DNA of 36,050 bases from JAVBJN01 sp031546985 (GTDB lineage: Bacteria; Bacteroidota; Bacteroidia; Chitinophagales; Chitinophagaceae): positions 1 through 36,050 of the forward strand of contig JAVBJN010000094.1 in the NCBI GenBank assembly GCA_031546985.1. The letters run 5' to 3'. Below the pieces are notes generated by a model that was not told the DNA's origin, searched no databases, and worked only from the letters and a program-made list of their open reading frames with translations. The position numbers and the translations under genes were made by a program. Positions 1 to 8,940 of this stretch are shown here, one piece after another. Every line of letters starts with the position of its first letter. Position 1 is the first letter of the stretch.

Positions 1-2697
1 CAGTTGAAGCCGCATGATTTGGATCGTATGCATGTGTTTCCTGCCAATTACGCATCGGGTGTGTTTAACTACAGCCAGTATTTTACAAGCGGCACCGGAT
101 ATGGCATATCGAGCAGGGATGAAGCGTACCAGAATTACGAAAAATCATACGATGGCTTGTTAAGCATGCAATCTGGCATGGAGGAAGAAGTTTATAGAAG
201 TTCCAGAGGTGGAACGTTACGAGCTAAGTCAATGGCCAATATGGCACCTGCGGCGGCTATGAAGGAAGTAGCAACCGATGCTGTCCAAAGTATGTCTTTC
301 CGTGCGGACGATGTACAATACAAAGCGGAGGAAAGCACAACTCCCCAAAAACAAGAAACAGGAGCTATCCGTAAAAACCTGCAGGAAACGGCTTTCTTCT
401 ACCCGCAACTGCAAACCGATAAAGACGGTAATATCAAATTTAGCTTTACCATGCCCGAAGCGCTTACCCGCTGGCGTTTTATGGCGCTGGCGCATACGCC
501 GGATTTGAAGACAGGGTTCCTTGAAACAAGTATCGTTACCCAAAAAGAACTGATGCTTACGCCCAATATGCCACGCTTTTTCCGCCAGGGCGATGCTATG
601 CAACTGCTGGTTAAAGTAGCCAACATGAGCGATAAAGCGCTTAAAGGAAATGCAACCTTGCAAATAGTGGATGCGGCTACAGGGGCAGATGTAAGCAAGC
701 AATTTACGGTTACAGATGCCGGCGCCGCTTTTGATGTAGCTGCCGCAGGTAATGGTGTAGTAGGCTGGACGGTAAAAGTGCCCGAAAACTATACCGAGCC
801 TGTATTGTATCGTGTGGTAGCCAAAGCGGGCAATTTCAGCGATGGCGAAGAGGCTATGGTGCCGGTGCTTACCACCCGCATGCTGGTTACAGAATCATTG
901 CCTTTCAGCTTGCGTCCTGGACAAACCAAACAATTGCAGTGGGACAAATTGCTCAACAGCAATGCTTCCAATACGCTGAAGCATCGCAGCCTGAATGTGG
1001 AGATCTCTGCCAACCCATCGTGGTATGCCGTGCTGGCTTTGCCTTACATGATGGAGTACCCTTACGAATGTGCGGAGCAGACGTTTAACCGCTATTATGC
1101 CAATGCTATTGCGGCGCATGTGGTTAACAGCCGCCCGGTAATCCGCAAGGTATTTGAACAATGGCAGAAAGGCGATAGCTCAGCATTGTTGAGCAACCTG
1201 AGCAAAAACCAGGAACTGAAAAACATACTGCTCGAAGAAACGCCCTGGGTAATGGAATCGAACAACGAAACCAAACAACGCAGGCGCATTGCAGAGCTGT
1301 TTAATATGGCTGCACTGGCAGAAGGTCGGAACAAAACACTGGCAAAGCTGAGCGAAATGCAATTGCCATCTGGTGCGTTTGGCTGGTTTAAAGGCATGTA
1401 CGAAGACCGTTACATGACGCAGTATATTCTGGCGGGTATTGGTCACCTGAAGCAGCTGGGCGTGGTAGATCTGAACAACAACACCCAATTGCCCAGCATC
1501 GTGAACAAGGCTCTTACCTATACCGACCAGAAAATAACCGAAGACTACAACAGGGCTATTAAAGCGAAACAAGCACCTGGGCTGGACTATACTGTAGTGC
1601 AGTACCTGTATATGCGTTCGTTCTTTGTTCAAAACCCTTTATCTGCAGGTGCGCAAAAAGCGTTAAACGCCTATAAAAAAGAAGCGCAAACGCACTGGCT
1701 GCAACGCAATAACTATATGAAAGGAATGATAGCGCTGGCGCTCCATCGCTATGACGATAAAGCAACACCAACCGCTATTCTCAAATGGTTGAAAGACCGT
1801 GTAAACCAGAATGAAGAGATGGGCGCCTGGTGGACGCAGGAAGACCGTGGCTGGTGGTGGCACCAGGCTCCGGTAGAAACCCACGCCTTGCTTATGGAAG
1901 CATTTCACGAAATAGCCAAAGATGACGCGTTGGTCAATGAAATGAAGATCTGGCTGCTGCAACAGAAACGTACCCAAAACTGGACTACTACCCGCGCTAC
2001 AGCAGATGCTTGTTATGCCTTGTTACTTACCGGCGATAACTGGATCGAAAGCAGCAATAGTGTAGACCTGACATTGGGCAATACCCAGCCTTTGCATTTT
2101 ACAGCAGATGCTACCAACCCGATCGGGTACTACAAGCGCCAGTTTGGTCCGGCGGCTATACAACCAGAGATGGGAAAGGTAAAAGTAAGTATGCAGGGCA
2201 GCAACCAATCGGTAGCCTGGGGAGCTGTGTACTGGCAGTACTTTGAGCAGATGGATAAGGTAACAGCCGCGCAAAGTCCGTTGCAGATCGAAAAAACATT
2301 GTACAAAGAGACCAACACCCCGGCCGGGAAAAAACTGGAAGCCATCACTGCTGCAAACCCATTGCAGACAGGCGATAAGGTAACGGTTCGTGTAATCATC
2401 AAAGCCAGCCAGGAAATGGATTATGTACATCTTAAAGACATGCGTGCAGCTTGTTTTGAGCCGCTGAATGTATTGAGCACTTACCGTTACCAGAATGGAC
2501 TGGGCTATTACGAAAGTACCCGCGATGCAGCTACGCACTTCTTTTTTAACCATGTTCCCAAAGGCACTCATGTGCTGGAGTATGCCGTGTTTGTAACGCA
2601 GAAAGGCAATTTTAACAACGGCATCAGCACCATCCAGTGCATGTATGCTCCCGAGTTTTCTGCGCACAGCGGAGGATTAATTATAAATGTAAAATAA
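1..2697 (+). CDS. Alpha-2-macroglobulin-family protein, C-terminal part (5' truncated by window)
   Basis: The reading frame is open from base 1, so the N-terminal macroglobulin domains lie upstream of the window. The visible part starts with a low-complexity linker, then shows the family's conserved alpha-2-macroglobulin segment (ALTRWRFMALAHTPDLKTG, around residues 150-170). A thioester motif CAEQ follows, with Cys at about residue 356 (bases 1069-1071), in the context PYECAEQTFNRYY. After it comes an alpha/alpha-barrel thioester domain (GAFGWFKG region) and a C-terminal receptor-binding-like domain ending in MYAPEFSAHSGG. Bacterial members are envelope-anchored protease traps that use the Cys-Gln thioester to bind attacking proteases; that role is inferred from the family. 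Bacteroidota homologues are usually near 2000 residues, so roughly half is missing. The aquaporin gene follows after 55 bases with no visible terminator. Confidence 0.93.
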   Translation, partial: QLKPHDLDRMHVFPANYASGVFNYSQYFTSGTGYGISSRDEAYQNYEKSYDGLLSMQSGMEEEVYRSSRGGTLRAKSMANMAPAAAMKEVATDAVQSMSFRADDVQYKAEESTTPQKQETGAIRKNLQETAFFYPQLQTDKDGNIKFSFTMPEALTRWRFMALAHTPDLKTGFLETSIVTQKELMLTPNMPRFFRQGDAMQLLVKVANMSDKALKGNATLQIVDAATGADVSKQFTVTDAGAAFDVAAAGNGVVGWTVKVPENYTEPVLYRVVAKAGNFSDGEEAMVPVLTTRMLVTESLPFSLRPGQTKQLQWDKLLNSNASNTLKHRSLNVEISANPSWYAVLALPYMMEYPYECAEQTFNRYYANAIAAHVVNSRPVIRKVFEQWQKGDSSALLSNLSKNQELKNILLEETPWVMESNNETKQRRRIAELFNMAALAEGRNKTLAKLSEMQLPSGAFGWFKGMYEDRYMTQYILAGIGHLKQLGVVDLNNNTQLPSIVNKALTYTDQKITEDYNRAIKAKQAPGLDYTVVQYLYMRSFFVQNPLSAGAQKALNAYKKEAQTHWLQRNNYMKGMIALALHRYDDKATPTAILKWLKDRVNQNEEMGAWWTQEDRGWWWHQAPVETHALLMEAFHEIAKDDALVNEMKIWLLQQKRTQNWTTTRATADACYALLLTGDNWIESSNSVDLTLGNTQPLHFTADATNPIGYYKRQFGPAAIQPEMGKVKVSMQGSNQSVAWGAVYWQYFEQMDKVTAAQSPLQIEKTLYKETNTPAGKKLEAITAANPLQTGDKVTVRVIIKASQEMDYVHLKDMRAACFEPLNVLSTYRYQNGLGYYESTRDAATHFFFNHVPKGTHVLEYAVFVTQKGNFNNGISTIQCMYAPEFSAHSGGLIINVK

Positions 2698-2720
2698 TAG
2701 GAATGTTTGTTTGTAGTTGT

Positions 2721-2728
2721 TATATTTG
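2721..2728 (+). promoter_or_regulatory. Bacteroidota-type -7 element upstream of the aquaporin gene
   Basis: The bases TATATTTG match the TAnnTTTG -7 consensus exactly and lie 24 bases before the aquaporin ATG. I see no convincing -33 TTG at the expected 17-23 base spacing; the nearby TTTG copies are too close. This is therefore a half-supported promoter. It suggests the aquaporin can be transcribed independently of the macroglobulin gene. Confidence 0.45.
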
Positions 2729-2752
2729 AGAATAAACTAAACTGTAACAACT

Positions 2753-3442
2753 ATGAATTACACTTCCGCTCAAAAATTTGCTGCCGAGTGCATCGGCACT
2801 ATGGTGTTGGTTTTAATGGGTTGCGGCAGCGCAGTGCTGGCAGGCTCTGAGGTTGGGTTTCTGGGTATAGCATTTGCTTTTGGTATATCTGTGGTTGCTA
2901 TGGCTTATGCCATTGGCCCGGTTACAGGTTGCCATATTAACCCAGCCATTACCATTGCTATGCTGGCCGCAGGCAAAATCAGTGGCAAAGATGCCGGGCT
3001 GTATATTGTGGCACAAATAATTGGAGGAATAATTGGTGCAGGATTGTTATATTTGATCGCAACGGGGCATCCGGACTATTCCCTGGCCAAAGGGCTGGGA
3101 CAAAACGGATACGATGCCGCATCGCCCAAAGGATACAGTATGATGTCGGGATTGATTGCCGAAATAGTGTTTACGGCCATCTTCCTGTATGTGATCTTCG
3201 GAGCTACCACCAAGTTTAATGGTAATCCCGGTTTTGCAGGACTGGCTATCGGCCTTACGCTGGTACTCATTCACATTGTAGGTATTCCTGTAACAGGTGT
3301 ATCGGTTAACCCCGCCCGGAGTATCGGCCCAGCCTTATTTGTAGGCGGCACGGCACTCTCTCAACTATGGTTATTTATTGTTGGACCCATCATAGGCGGT
3401 CTTCTTGGTATGGTTTTATGGAAAATTACTGGGAAGGAATAA
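2753..3442 (+). CDS. aqpZ: Aquaporin Z-type water channel (MIP family)
   Basis: This 229-residue inner-membrane channel matches the usual AqpZ length. Both half-helix NPA signatures are present: HINPA (Asn63) and SVNPARS (Asn186), the second followed by the pore arginine Arg189. By the usual AqpZ numbering the aromatic/arginine filter reads Phe43, His174, position 183 and Arg189, which is a water-selective rather than glycerol pattern. Position 183 is Val here, where E. coli AqpZ has Thr. Six membrane spans are apparent, and the Gly-rich segments GCGSAVLAG and GGIIGAG are typical. The role is passive water flux across the cytoplasmic membrane. The gene is monocistronic by context: a -7 element lies upstream and a strong hairpin terminator downstream. 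Confidence 0.95.
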   Translation: MNYTSAQKFAAECIGTMVLVLMGCGSAVLAGSEVGFLGIAFAFGISVVAMAYAIGPVTGCHINPAITIAMLAAGKISGKDAGLYIVAQIIGGIIGAGLLYLIATGHPDYSLAKGLGQNGYDAASPKGYSMMSGLIAEIVFTAIFLYVIFGATTKFNGNPGFAGLAIGLTLVLIHIVGIPVTGVSVNPARSIGPALFVGGTALSQLWLFIVGPIIGGLLGMVLWKITGKE

Positions 3443-3479
3443 AGTTTCTGTGGGTTCAAAATAGGATGGTATGGACCTG

Positions 3480-3510
3480 AATGCTTCGTCGAAAGGCGGA
3501 GCATTTTTTT
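3480..3510 (+). terminator. Rho-independent terminator of the aquaporin gene
   Basis: An 11-bp stem (AATGCTTCGTC against GGCGGAGCATT, two G-U pairs) is closed by a GAAA tetraloop and runs into a T tract. It lies 38 bases after the aquaporin stop codon. Confidence 0.9.
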
Positions 3511-3609
3511 GTGCCTGTTATAAGCTTTTCAGGCTTAACCACAACTTCATGCAGGGCCTTAAAGCGTATGCCCATTAATCCTTAGCTTTACGTTTAACCA
3601 TCCCAAAAT

Positions 3610-4272
3610 ATGCTAAGCGAGCTCATTTTCGTCTTTCTCATCACCATGCTTATCAGTGCCGGAGGCAACGCTATGCCAGGGCTGGTCAACATCCGCGTTA
3701 TTGAAACGGCATTGTATAAAAACTGGAAAGACGCTTTGCTGCTGGCCAGTGGTGCCGAAACCGCCGAACTGTTTTATGCGGCTATGGCTACGTTAAGTGT
3801 GGCATACCTCAATAATTTTCCCGAAGTCATTAAGTGGTGTCATTTTCTCATGATACCGGTATTTGCAGGCATGAGCATGTTTTACTTTACCCGCAAAGCC
3901 AAAAGCGTTTCCTTCGCGCCTGCCCGGCATGGCTCGTCTACCAATATCTTTTTACAGGGTGTGCTTATCGGGTTTGTAAATCCGCAGATGTTTCCATTTT
4001 GGTTTACCAACCTGCTATACATCCAGGGTGTTATTGCCTTTAACCACGATACCACCTATTATGTGTTTGTACTGGCTGCGGTAACCGGCGGGTACAGCAT
4101 GTTGCTGTTGTTGGGTTGGTTGTCGGTATCGTTCCGGCAGCGGTTGTTGCATTTTTTCAACAAGTACGATTTTAACCGCATTGCAGCCATAGCATTTATT
4201 GTGCTCTGCTTATGGAAAATGCTCGATGTGTATTCCCGCTACCTGCAACCCGCCACCTTTGGCGACCAATAA
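3610..4272 (+). CDS. LysE-type translocator (amino-acid exporter family)
   Basis: This 220-residue, very hydrophobic protein has about six predicted membrane spans. It begins directly with a membrane helix carrying the LysE-family pattern of a Gly/Pro-containing first span (ISAGGNAMPG, about residues 16-25). A central NPQMFPFWF motif (about residues 124-132) resembles the conserved Asn-Pro-Lys region of LysE/RhtB proteins. Members export amino acids or related small metabolites by proton antiport; the substrate here cannot be told. The gene stands alone: a terminator closes the gene before it, and the next gene is convergent. The stop codon overlaps the U tract of the opposing gene's terminator. 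Confidence 0.8.
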   Translation: MLSELIFVFLITMLISAGGNAMPGLVNIRVIETALYKNWKDALLLASGAETAELFYAAMATLSVAYLNNFPEVIKWCHFLMIPVFAGMSMFYFTRKAKSVSFAPARHGSSTNIFLQGVLIGFVNPQMFPFWFTNLLYIQGVIAFNHDTTYYVFVLAAVTGGYSMLLLLGWLSVSFRQRLLHFFNKYDFNRIAAIAFIVLCLWKMLDVYSRYLQPATFGDQ

Positions 4273-4303
4273 AAAATCCGCCCTGCTTAGCGGCAGAGCG
4301 GAT
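4270..4303 (-). terminator. Terminator for the DUF2490 gene
   Basis: Read on the minus strand, the stem ATCCGCTCTGC / GCAGGGCGGAT (one A-C mismatch) is followed by a run of six T. Its tail overlaps the stop codon of the convergent LysE-type gene, so very little space separates the two 3' ends. Confidence 0.75.
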
Positions 4304-4322
4304 CAATTATAATACAGCGTTT

Positions 4323-5096
4323 TTAGAATCGTTTTTTTCGCAGATCGAAGTTGGAGAAAGCCATGATTTGCAGGATGTGCCTGCTTTCTGCAATGGTACC
4401 GGTGTTGGCGGTCAGGTTCATATAGCCCATTTCCAGGCTCAGTTTGGGACTGAATTTGTAGCCCACACCCGCATAAGCCCTGTTTTGCCCAAAGAACTGG
4501 CCATTGTCTTTATCCTGGTTGCCAATGTTCAGGAAAATCTCGTTTTGCAATGCAGCAAAGAAAAACTTGCGGTCTGCTTTCTGCGACGGGTTAAAAGGCA
4601 GCACACCACGAATAAAATGGCGCACCCTTAAAGCATAATCATATTTATAAGCAGATGTACTGCCCGCGTCTGACATCTTGCCTATAAAGCGCTCTTCGAG
4701 GCGAATGCGGTTTTGAAACTCGCTAAAACCCTTCATATCCGAGCGGAACACCAGCTGCTGAAAAATGCGATGCTCCGGCATCCAGTTCAGATCTTTCTGG
4801 GCAGGGTCCAGGTAGTTGAATACACCTGTATAGCCCAGTGTAGCGCTAATGTTGCTCTTCCAGTGGTACGTAATGCCGGGGCGGATAAGTACCTGTCCCA
4901 GGTTTTCAATGTCGTCGGTACTGCGAATCTGGTAGTCGGCATACAAAGTCCATTTATCGTGTATCCGAACATTGATAAAATGAGCGCCCCATAACCGCCA
5001 GCTATTGGCCTGTGCCATTACTGTTGGGGCCGATAAAGAGGTAAGTGCTAAACAAACCAGGCCTGCACAAAGTCTTTTAATCTGCTTTACAAACAT
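4323..5096 (-). CDS. DUF2490 family outer-membrane protein
   Basis: This 257-residue protein has a clear signal peptide (positive start, hydrophobic core, cleavage near residue 29 after VMA). The mature part alternates polar and aromatic residues in beta-strand style: WTLYADYQIRS, LIRPGITYHW, NRIRLEERF, YALRVRHF, YAGVGYKFS, LEMGYMNLT. It ends in a terminal aromatic residue (Phe), as outer-membrane barrels do. The order and spacing fit DUF2490, a Bacteroidota/Proteobacteria family of presumed outer-membrane barrels without an established function. The gene is transcribed alone and is divergent from aspS. Confidence 0.75.
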   Translation of the reverse strand: MFVKQIKRLCAGLVCLALTSLSAPTVMAQANSWRLWGAHFINVRIHDKWTLYADYQIRSTDDIENLGQVLIRPGITYHWKSNISATLGYTGVFNYLDPAQKDLNWMPEHRIFQQLVFRSDMKGFSEFQNRIRLEERFIGKMSDAGSTSAYKYDYALRVRHFIRGVLPFNPSQKADRKFFFAALQNEIFLNIGNQDKDNGQFFGQNRAYAGVGYKFSPKLSLEMGYMNLTANTGTIAESRHILQIMAFSNFDLRKKRF

Positions 5097-5245
5097 ATCC
5101 TTTCTATTTTTTGATGGTGATTTTTTTACAGCCGGTAGAAACCGGCGAAGCCTGAAAAATACACCATTTTGTTATTTCAAATGTTCTTTTAGACTCGAAT
5201 AATACAATAATTTCGGCAGGATTACAGCCTTCCCCTTTCATAACT

Positions 5246-5253
5246 TATCTTTG
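5246..5253 (+). promoter_or_regulatory. -7 element upstream of aspS
   Basis: TATCTTTG is an exact TAnnTTTG match, 46 bases before the aspS start. A -33 TTG is not obvious at the right spacing. The predicted leader is about 40 bases. Confidence 0.5.
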
Positions 5254-5299
5254 CCCTTCAATACGCAAACTATCTCTTAAAATATTTTAATATTTCAGT

Positions 5300-7114
5300 A
5301 TGTATCGGACACATACCTGTGGTGAGTTAAACATGAGCCACACAGGAAAGGAAGTGACCCTGGCGGGCTGGGTGCAAACCATTCGTAAATTTGGTTCTAT
5401 CACCTTTGTGGATCTCCGCGACCGTTATGGCATTACCCAATTATTGTTTAACGAACATCATAACGATAAGCTCGACGCACAGCCCCTGGGCCGTGAGTTT
5501 GTGATCCAGGTAAAAGGTACTGTGCTGGAACGTTCCAATAAGAATCCTAATATACCTACCGGTGAAGTGGAAATTGAAGTGAGTGAATTTGCTGTGCTCA
5601 ATAAATCTGCCGTGCCTCCCTTTACCATCGAAGATGATACCGACGGTGGCGAAGAACTGCGTATGAAATACCGCTACCTAGACCTGCGCCGTGGTGCAGT
5701 GCGCAAAAACCTGGAGCTGCGCTATGCGGTAAACCGGGCTGCACGCAACTACCTGCATGGCGAAGGTTTTATGGATATTGAAACCCCTTTCCTCATTAAA
5801 AGTACGCCCGAAGGCGCACGCGATTTCGTAGTGCCCAGCCGTATGAATGAAGGAGAGTTTTACGCGTTGCCACAGAGCCCGCAGACTTTTAAACAATTGC
5901 TGATGGTAAGCGGTTACGACCGTTACTACCAGATTGTAAAATGTTTCCGCGATGAAGATCTGCGTGCCGACCGCCAGCCGGAGTTTACCCAGATCGACTG
6001 CGAAATGGCTTTTGTAGAGCAGGAAGACATCCTCAACATGTTTGAACGCATGACCAAGTCTATCGTAAAAGATGTAAAAGGACTGGAACTGAACGGCGAT
6101 TTTCCACGCATGACCTGGGATGATGCCATGTGGCATTATGGCAACGATAAGCCCGACATCCGTTTCGAAATGAAATTGCAAAACCTGAAGGTAAAGAACG
6201 AAGTATTGGTAGAAGCCATTACCAGCGATGCAGAAGGTGGTTTTAAAGTAACCGCCGATGCGCAAACCATTCTGGCCATTGTAGTAAAAGGAGCGAGCGA
6301 ATATACCCGTAAGCAACTGGACGAACTCACTGAGTGGGTTAAACGTCCGCAGATTGGTATGACCGGCCTGTTATACGTGCGTTGCAACGCCGATGGTACG
6401 TATAAAAGCAGCGTAGATAAGTTTTACAGCGAAGCCCGTCAGAAAGCTATTGCTGAGGCTTGCGGTGCGCAAGGTGGCGATCTGATCCTGATTCTGGCTG
6501 GTATGGAAGACCGTACCCGTAAGGCAATGAGCGAACTGCGCCTCGAAATGGGCAACCGTTTGGGTCTGCGCAATAAAGAAGATTTCAAATTCCTGTGGGT
6601 GACCGACTTCCCGCTGTTTGAGTTTGCGGAAGAAGAAAACCGATGGGTAGCCCGTCACCACCCGTTTACAGCGCCCAAGCCCGATCATATTGCGGTAATG
6701 ATCAACAACGATCCTAAGATCGATAACCCAACCGAATACTTCAAGCATCCTTACAACGATATTAAGGCCAATGCATACGATATTGTGCTGAATGGTACCG
6801 AGATTGGTGGTGGCAGCATCCGTATTTTCCAACGCGAACTGCAGGAAAAAATGTTTGCTGCACTGGGTATGGATGATGAGGAACAACAACATAAATTCGG
6901 ATTCCTGCTGGGTGCATTCGAATATGGCGCACCTCCGCATGGTGGTATTGCATTGGGCTTCGACCGCCTGTGTGCTTTGCTGGGTGGACATGAAAGCATT
7001 CGCGACTTCATCGCTTTCCCTAAAAACAACTCGGGGCGCGATGTAATGATTGATGCACCATCTACGATAGACCAAAAGCAATTAGACGAACTCAAAATAA
7101 GTTTGAAAGCATAA
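5300..7114 (+). CDS. aspS: Aspartyl-tRNA synthetase
   Basis: This is a class II aminoacyl-tRNA synthetase of 604 residues, close to the usual bacterial length. It charges tRNA-Asp with aspartate using ATP in the cytoplasm. The N-terminal OB-fold anticodon-binding domain (about 1-105) begins MYRTHTCGEL. Motif 2 is FRDEDLRADRQPEFTQID (about 216-233), the bacterial GAD insertion lies around 290-430, and motif 3 is GIALGFDRL (about 549-557). The extreme C-terminal region reads NNSGRDVMIDAPS, a variant of the common bacterial end. Whether the enzyme is strictly discriminating or also charges tRNA-Asn cannot be judged here. The gene has its own -7 element and terminator and is monocistronic. Confidence 0.98.
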   Translation: MYRTHTCGELNMSHTGKEVTLAGWVQTIRKFGSITFVDLRDRYGITQLLFNEHHNDKLDAQPLGREFVIQVKGTVLERSNKNPNIPTGEVEIEVSEFAVLNKSAVPPFTIEDDTDGGEELRMKYRYLDLRRGAVRKNLELRYAVNRAARNYLHGEGFMDIETPFLIKSTPEGARDFVVPSRMNEGEFYALPQSPQTFKQLLMVSGYDRYYQIVKCFRDEDLRADRQPEFTQIDCEMAFVEQEDILNMFERMTKSIVKDVKGLELNGDFPRMTWDDAMWHYGNDKPDIRFEMKLQNLKVKNEVLVEAITSDAEGGFKVTADAQTILAIVVKGASEYTRKQLDELTEWVKRPQIGMTGLLYVRCNADGTYKSSVDKFYSEARQKAIAEACGAQGGDLILILAGMEDRTRKAMSELRLEMGNRLGLRNKEDFKFLWVTDFPLFEFAEEENRWVARHHPFTAPKPDHIAVMINNDPKIDNPTEYFKHPYNDIKANAYDIVLNGTEIGGGSIRIFQRELQEKMFAALGMDDEEQQHKFGFLLGAFEYGAPPHGGIALGFDRLCALLGGHESIRDFIAFPKNNSGRDVMIDAPSTIDQKQLDELKISLKA

Positions 7115-7142
7115 AAGAAAAGAGGCGAAAGCCTCTTTTCTT
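7115..7142 (+). terminator. Terminator of aspS
   Basis: A 12-bp perfect stem (AAGAAAAGAGGC / GCCTCTTTTCTT) with a GAAA loop starts immediately after the stop codon. The T-rich half of the stem provides most of the U tract. Confidence 0.85.
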
Positions 7143-7148
7143 ATTTAA

Positions 7149-7198
7149 ACCTGCCTGCGCTTGTCCCGCCACTGCGGGGTGCGCAGCTCCTGTCAGGT
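7149..7198. repeat. Palindromic intergenic repeat, solitary copy
   Basis: This is a long imperfect palindrome with outer arms ACCTG / CAGGT, middle arms CTGCGC / GCGCAG and an inner hairpin CCCGC-CACT-GCGGG. It shares TGTCCCGCCACTGCGGGG and the CCTGyCAGGT end with the two copies at 18380-18430 and 18509-18559, so it is a dispersed repeat rather than a one-off structure. The rest of the 7143-7454 gap shows no gene or clear promoter. Confidence 0.7.
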
Positions 7199-7454
7199 CT
7201 TCCAGTGTACGCCAGAGCCTCATAAATAAGGTGGCTGCGGTTGCCAACGCGAAGCGCATAGTATAAAACAATTGTAGGAGGTTTATACCTCCTTTTTGTT
7301 TTGTGCCAATAATTAAAATATTGATCGATAACCGTTTATAGTCCTGTATGGTTCAATAACAATTCGTTAAGAAAATCAGGCACTCTTTTTTGATTAGGTA
7401 TAAGCAAAGACACAATCTGGTTAAAAATTATACACTATTTAAAAGAAGAACAAC

Positions 7455-8879
7455 ATGAAAAGGTTAACGTATGGTTTGGGCATCTTTATGATGAGCCTTC
7501 TGATGGCGATAGGCTGGCCCTCAATTAAAGCGCAGGCACAAGCTGGCGGCGCTGCCATTACCTTCCAGGATTTTTACGACGAGCTTTCGCCTTACGGACA
7601 ATGGATCGATGATGCGGAGTTTGGTTACGTTTGGCGCCCTGAGGTGGGTGCCGGTTTTAAACCTTATTATTCTAATGGCCACTGGGTAATGACGGAGTAT
7701 GGCAACACCTGGGCATCTGATTACGATTGGGGTTGGGCTCCATTCCACTATGGTCGCTGGACGTACGACAACTACTATGGCTGGGTTTGGATTCCCGGTT
7801 ATGAATGGGGGCCAGCCTGGGTAAACTGGAGAAGCAATGGCGATTATTATGGCTGGGCTCCTTTAGGTCCGCGTATCTCCATCCAGATCTCTTTTGGCCC
7901 CAGGTATTACACCCCTTACGACTGGTGGGTATTTGTACCACAGCGTTATGTAATGTACCCCAGGTTTCAGCACTATTGCAGTCCGGTTAGGAACAATACT
8001 ACGATCATTAACAATACCACCATCATCAACAACACGTATATCAATAACAATGTGACTTACGTGTCGGGTCCACGCAGAAGCGATATCGAAAGGGTAACCC
8101 ACGGCAAAGTGAATGTGTACAACATTAACAATACAAACCGCCCAGGCCGTACGCTGGTGCAGAAGAATGATGTAAACATATACAAACCACGTGTGGGAGG
8201 AGAAAGAAACCAGGCTGCCTTCCGCCCAAGAGAAGATAAGATCGTAAAATCCGATCGCCCGATTGAGGTACCCCGTGGCAACAGAACAGAGGTGAATGCA
8301 TCCGGCAACCCCCGTACAGGCATGTCTCCGGTAAACAAAGCCAATAACCCTCGTGGCAATGCTCCCATAAATGCAAACCGTGGCGAAATAAGCAATGGTA
8401 ATGTAACACCGGTAACCAACGACCGCTTTACAAGACCCGACCGTGCTGCCATGCCGCAGAACCAGCCCCAGGCAGACCGCTCACGCCCGCAAATGAACAA
8501 CAACAGACCTCAACCGCAGGCGCAACCCGATCGTAGCAATAATGGTAATAAATGGGGCACCAGACCGGTAGATAATATTCGCCCGCAGGTTACAGCACCA
8601 GCACCTGCTCCGGTACAGGCCCAGCCCCGCCAGATGGATCGTGCAGATCGTCCACAACCACAGCAGCCACAACGTGCGGTACCACAGGCAAGCCCGGCTC
8701 CACGCCAGCAAATGCAACGTCCGCAAATGCAGCAGGCGCAACCCGCGCCACAACCGCAACAACGGATGGAGCGCCAGCCGCAGCAGGTAGATCGTGCACC
8801 GCAGCAGCGGGCTCAGCCTCAGCAATCTCAACAACAACCTCAGGCGCAGCCCAGAAGCTCGTCTGAGAAATTCAGATAA
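7455..8879 (+). CDS. DUF6600-like secreted Tyr/Trp/Gly-rich protein with disordered Gln/Pro tail
   Basis: This 474-residue protein has a signal peptide (about 1-28). Residues 40-180 form a dense aromatic region with repeated short units of the type YGxW, WAPFHYGRW, GWVWIPGYEWGPAWVNW and YYGWAPLGP, characteristic of DUF6600/YXWGXW-like proteins. Next comes an Asn/Thr/Ile run (about 185-205, TTIINN units). From about residue 290 to the end the protein is low-complexity, rich in Pro, Gln, Arg, Asn and Ala, with no hydrophobic segments. It is probably a periplasmic or surface protein; the molecular function is unknown. The compositional switch to repeated CAG/CAR-type codons in the tail suggests slippage-driven length variation. 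The gene is monocistronic, with a strong terminator. Confidence 0.75.
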   Translation: MKRLTYGLGIFMMSLLMAIGWPSIKAQAQAGGAAITFQDFYDELSPYGQWIDDAEFGYVWRPEVGAGFKPYYSNGHWVMTEYGNTWASDYDWGWAPFHYGRWTYDNYYGWVWIPGYEWGPAWVNWRSNGDYYGWAPLGPRISIQISFGPRYYTPYDWWVFVPQRYVMYPRFQHYCSPVRNNTTIINNTTIINNTYINNNVTYVSGPRRSDIERVTHGKVNVYNINNTNRPGRTLVQKNDVNIYKPRVGGERNQAAFRPREDKIVKSDRPIEVPRGNRTEVNASGNPRTGMSPVNKANNPRGNAPINANRGEISNGNVTPVTNDRFTRPDRAAMPQNQPQADRSRPQMNNNRPQPQAQPDRSNNGNKWGTRPVDNIRPQVTAPAPAPVQAQPRQMDRADRPQPQQPQRAVPQASPAPRQQMQRPQMQQAQPAPQPQQRMERQPQQVDRAPQQRAQPQQSQQQPQAQPRSSSEKFR

Positions 8880-8909
8880 AGAGTTGGTTTTTTAGGTGCG
8901 ATTAGTTGC

Positions 8910-8940
8910 AAAGAGTCCCGTTTAGGCGGGACTCTTTTTT
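8910..8940 (+). terminator. Terminator of the DUF6600-like gene
   Basis: An 11-bp stem AAAGAGTCCCG / CGGGACTCTTT with a TTTAGG loop is followed by further T. The end of the T tract overlaps the stop codon of the convergent GSCFA gene. Confidence 0.9.

Noticed and set aside
8481..8837. Leu/Arg-rich minus-strand frame opposite the DUF6600-like gene tail
   Set aside because: It is the complement of the Gln/Pro-rich low-complexity tail; no independent coding signal.
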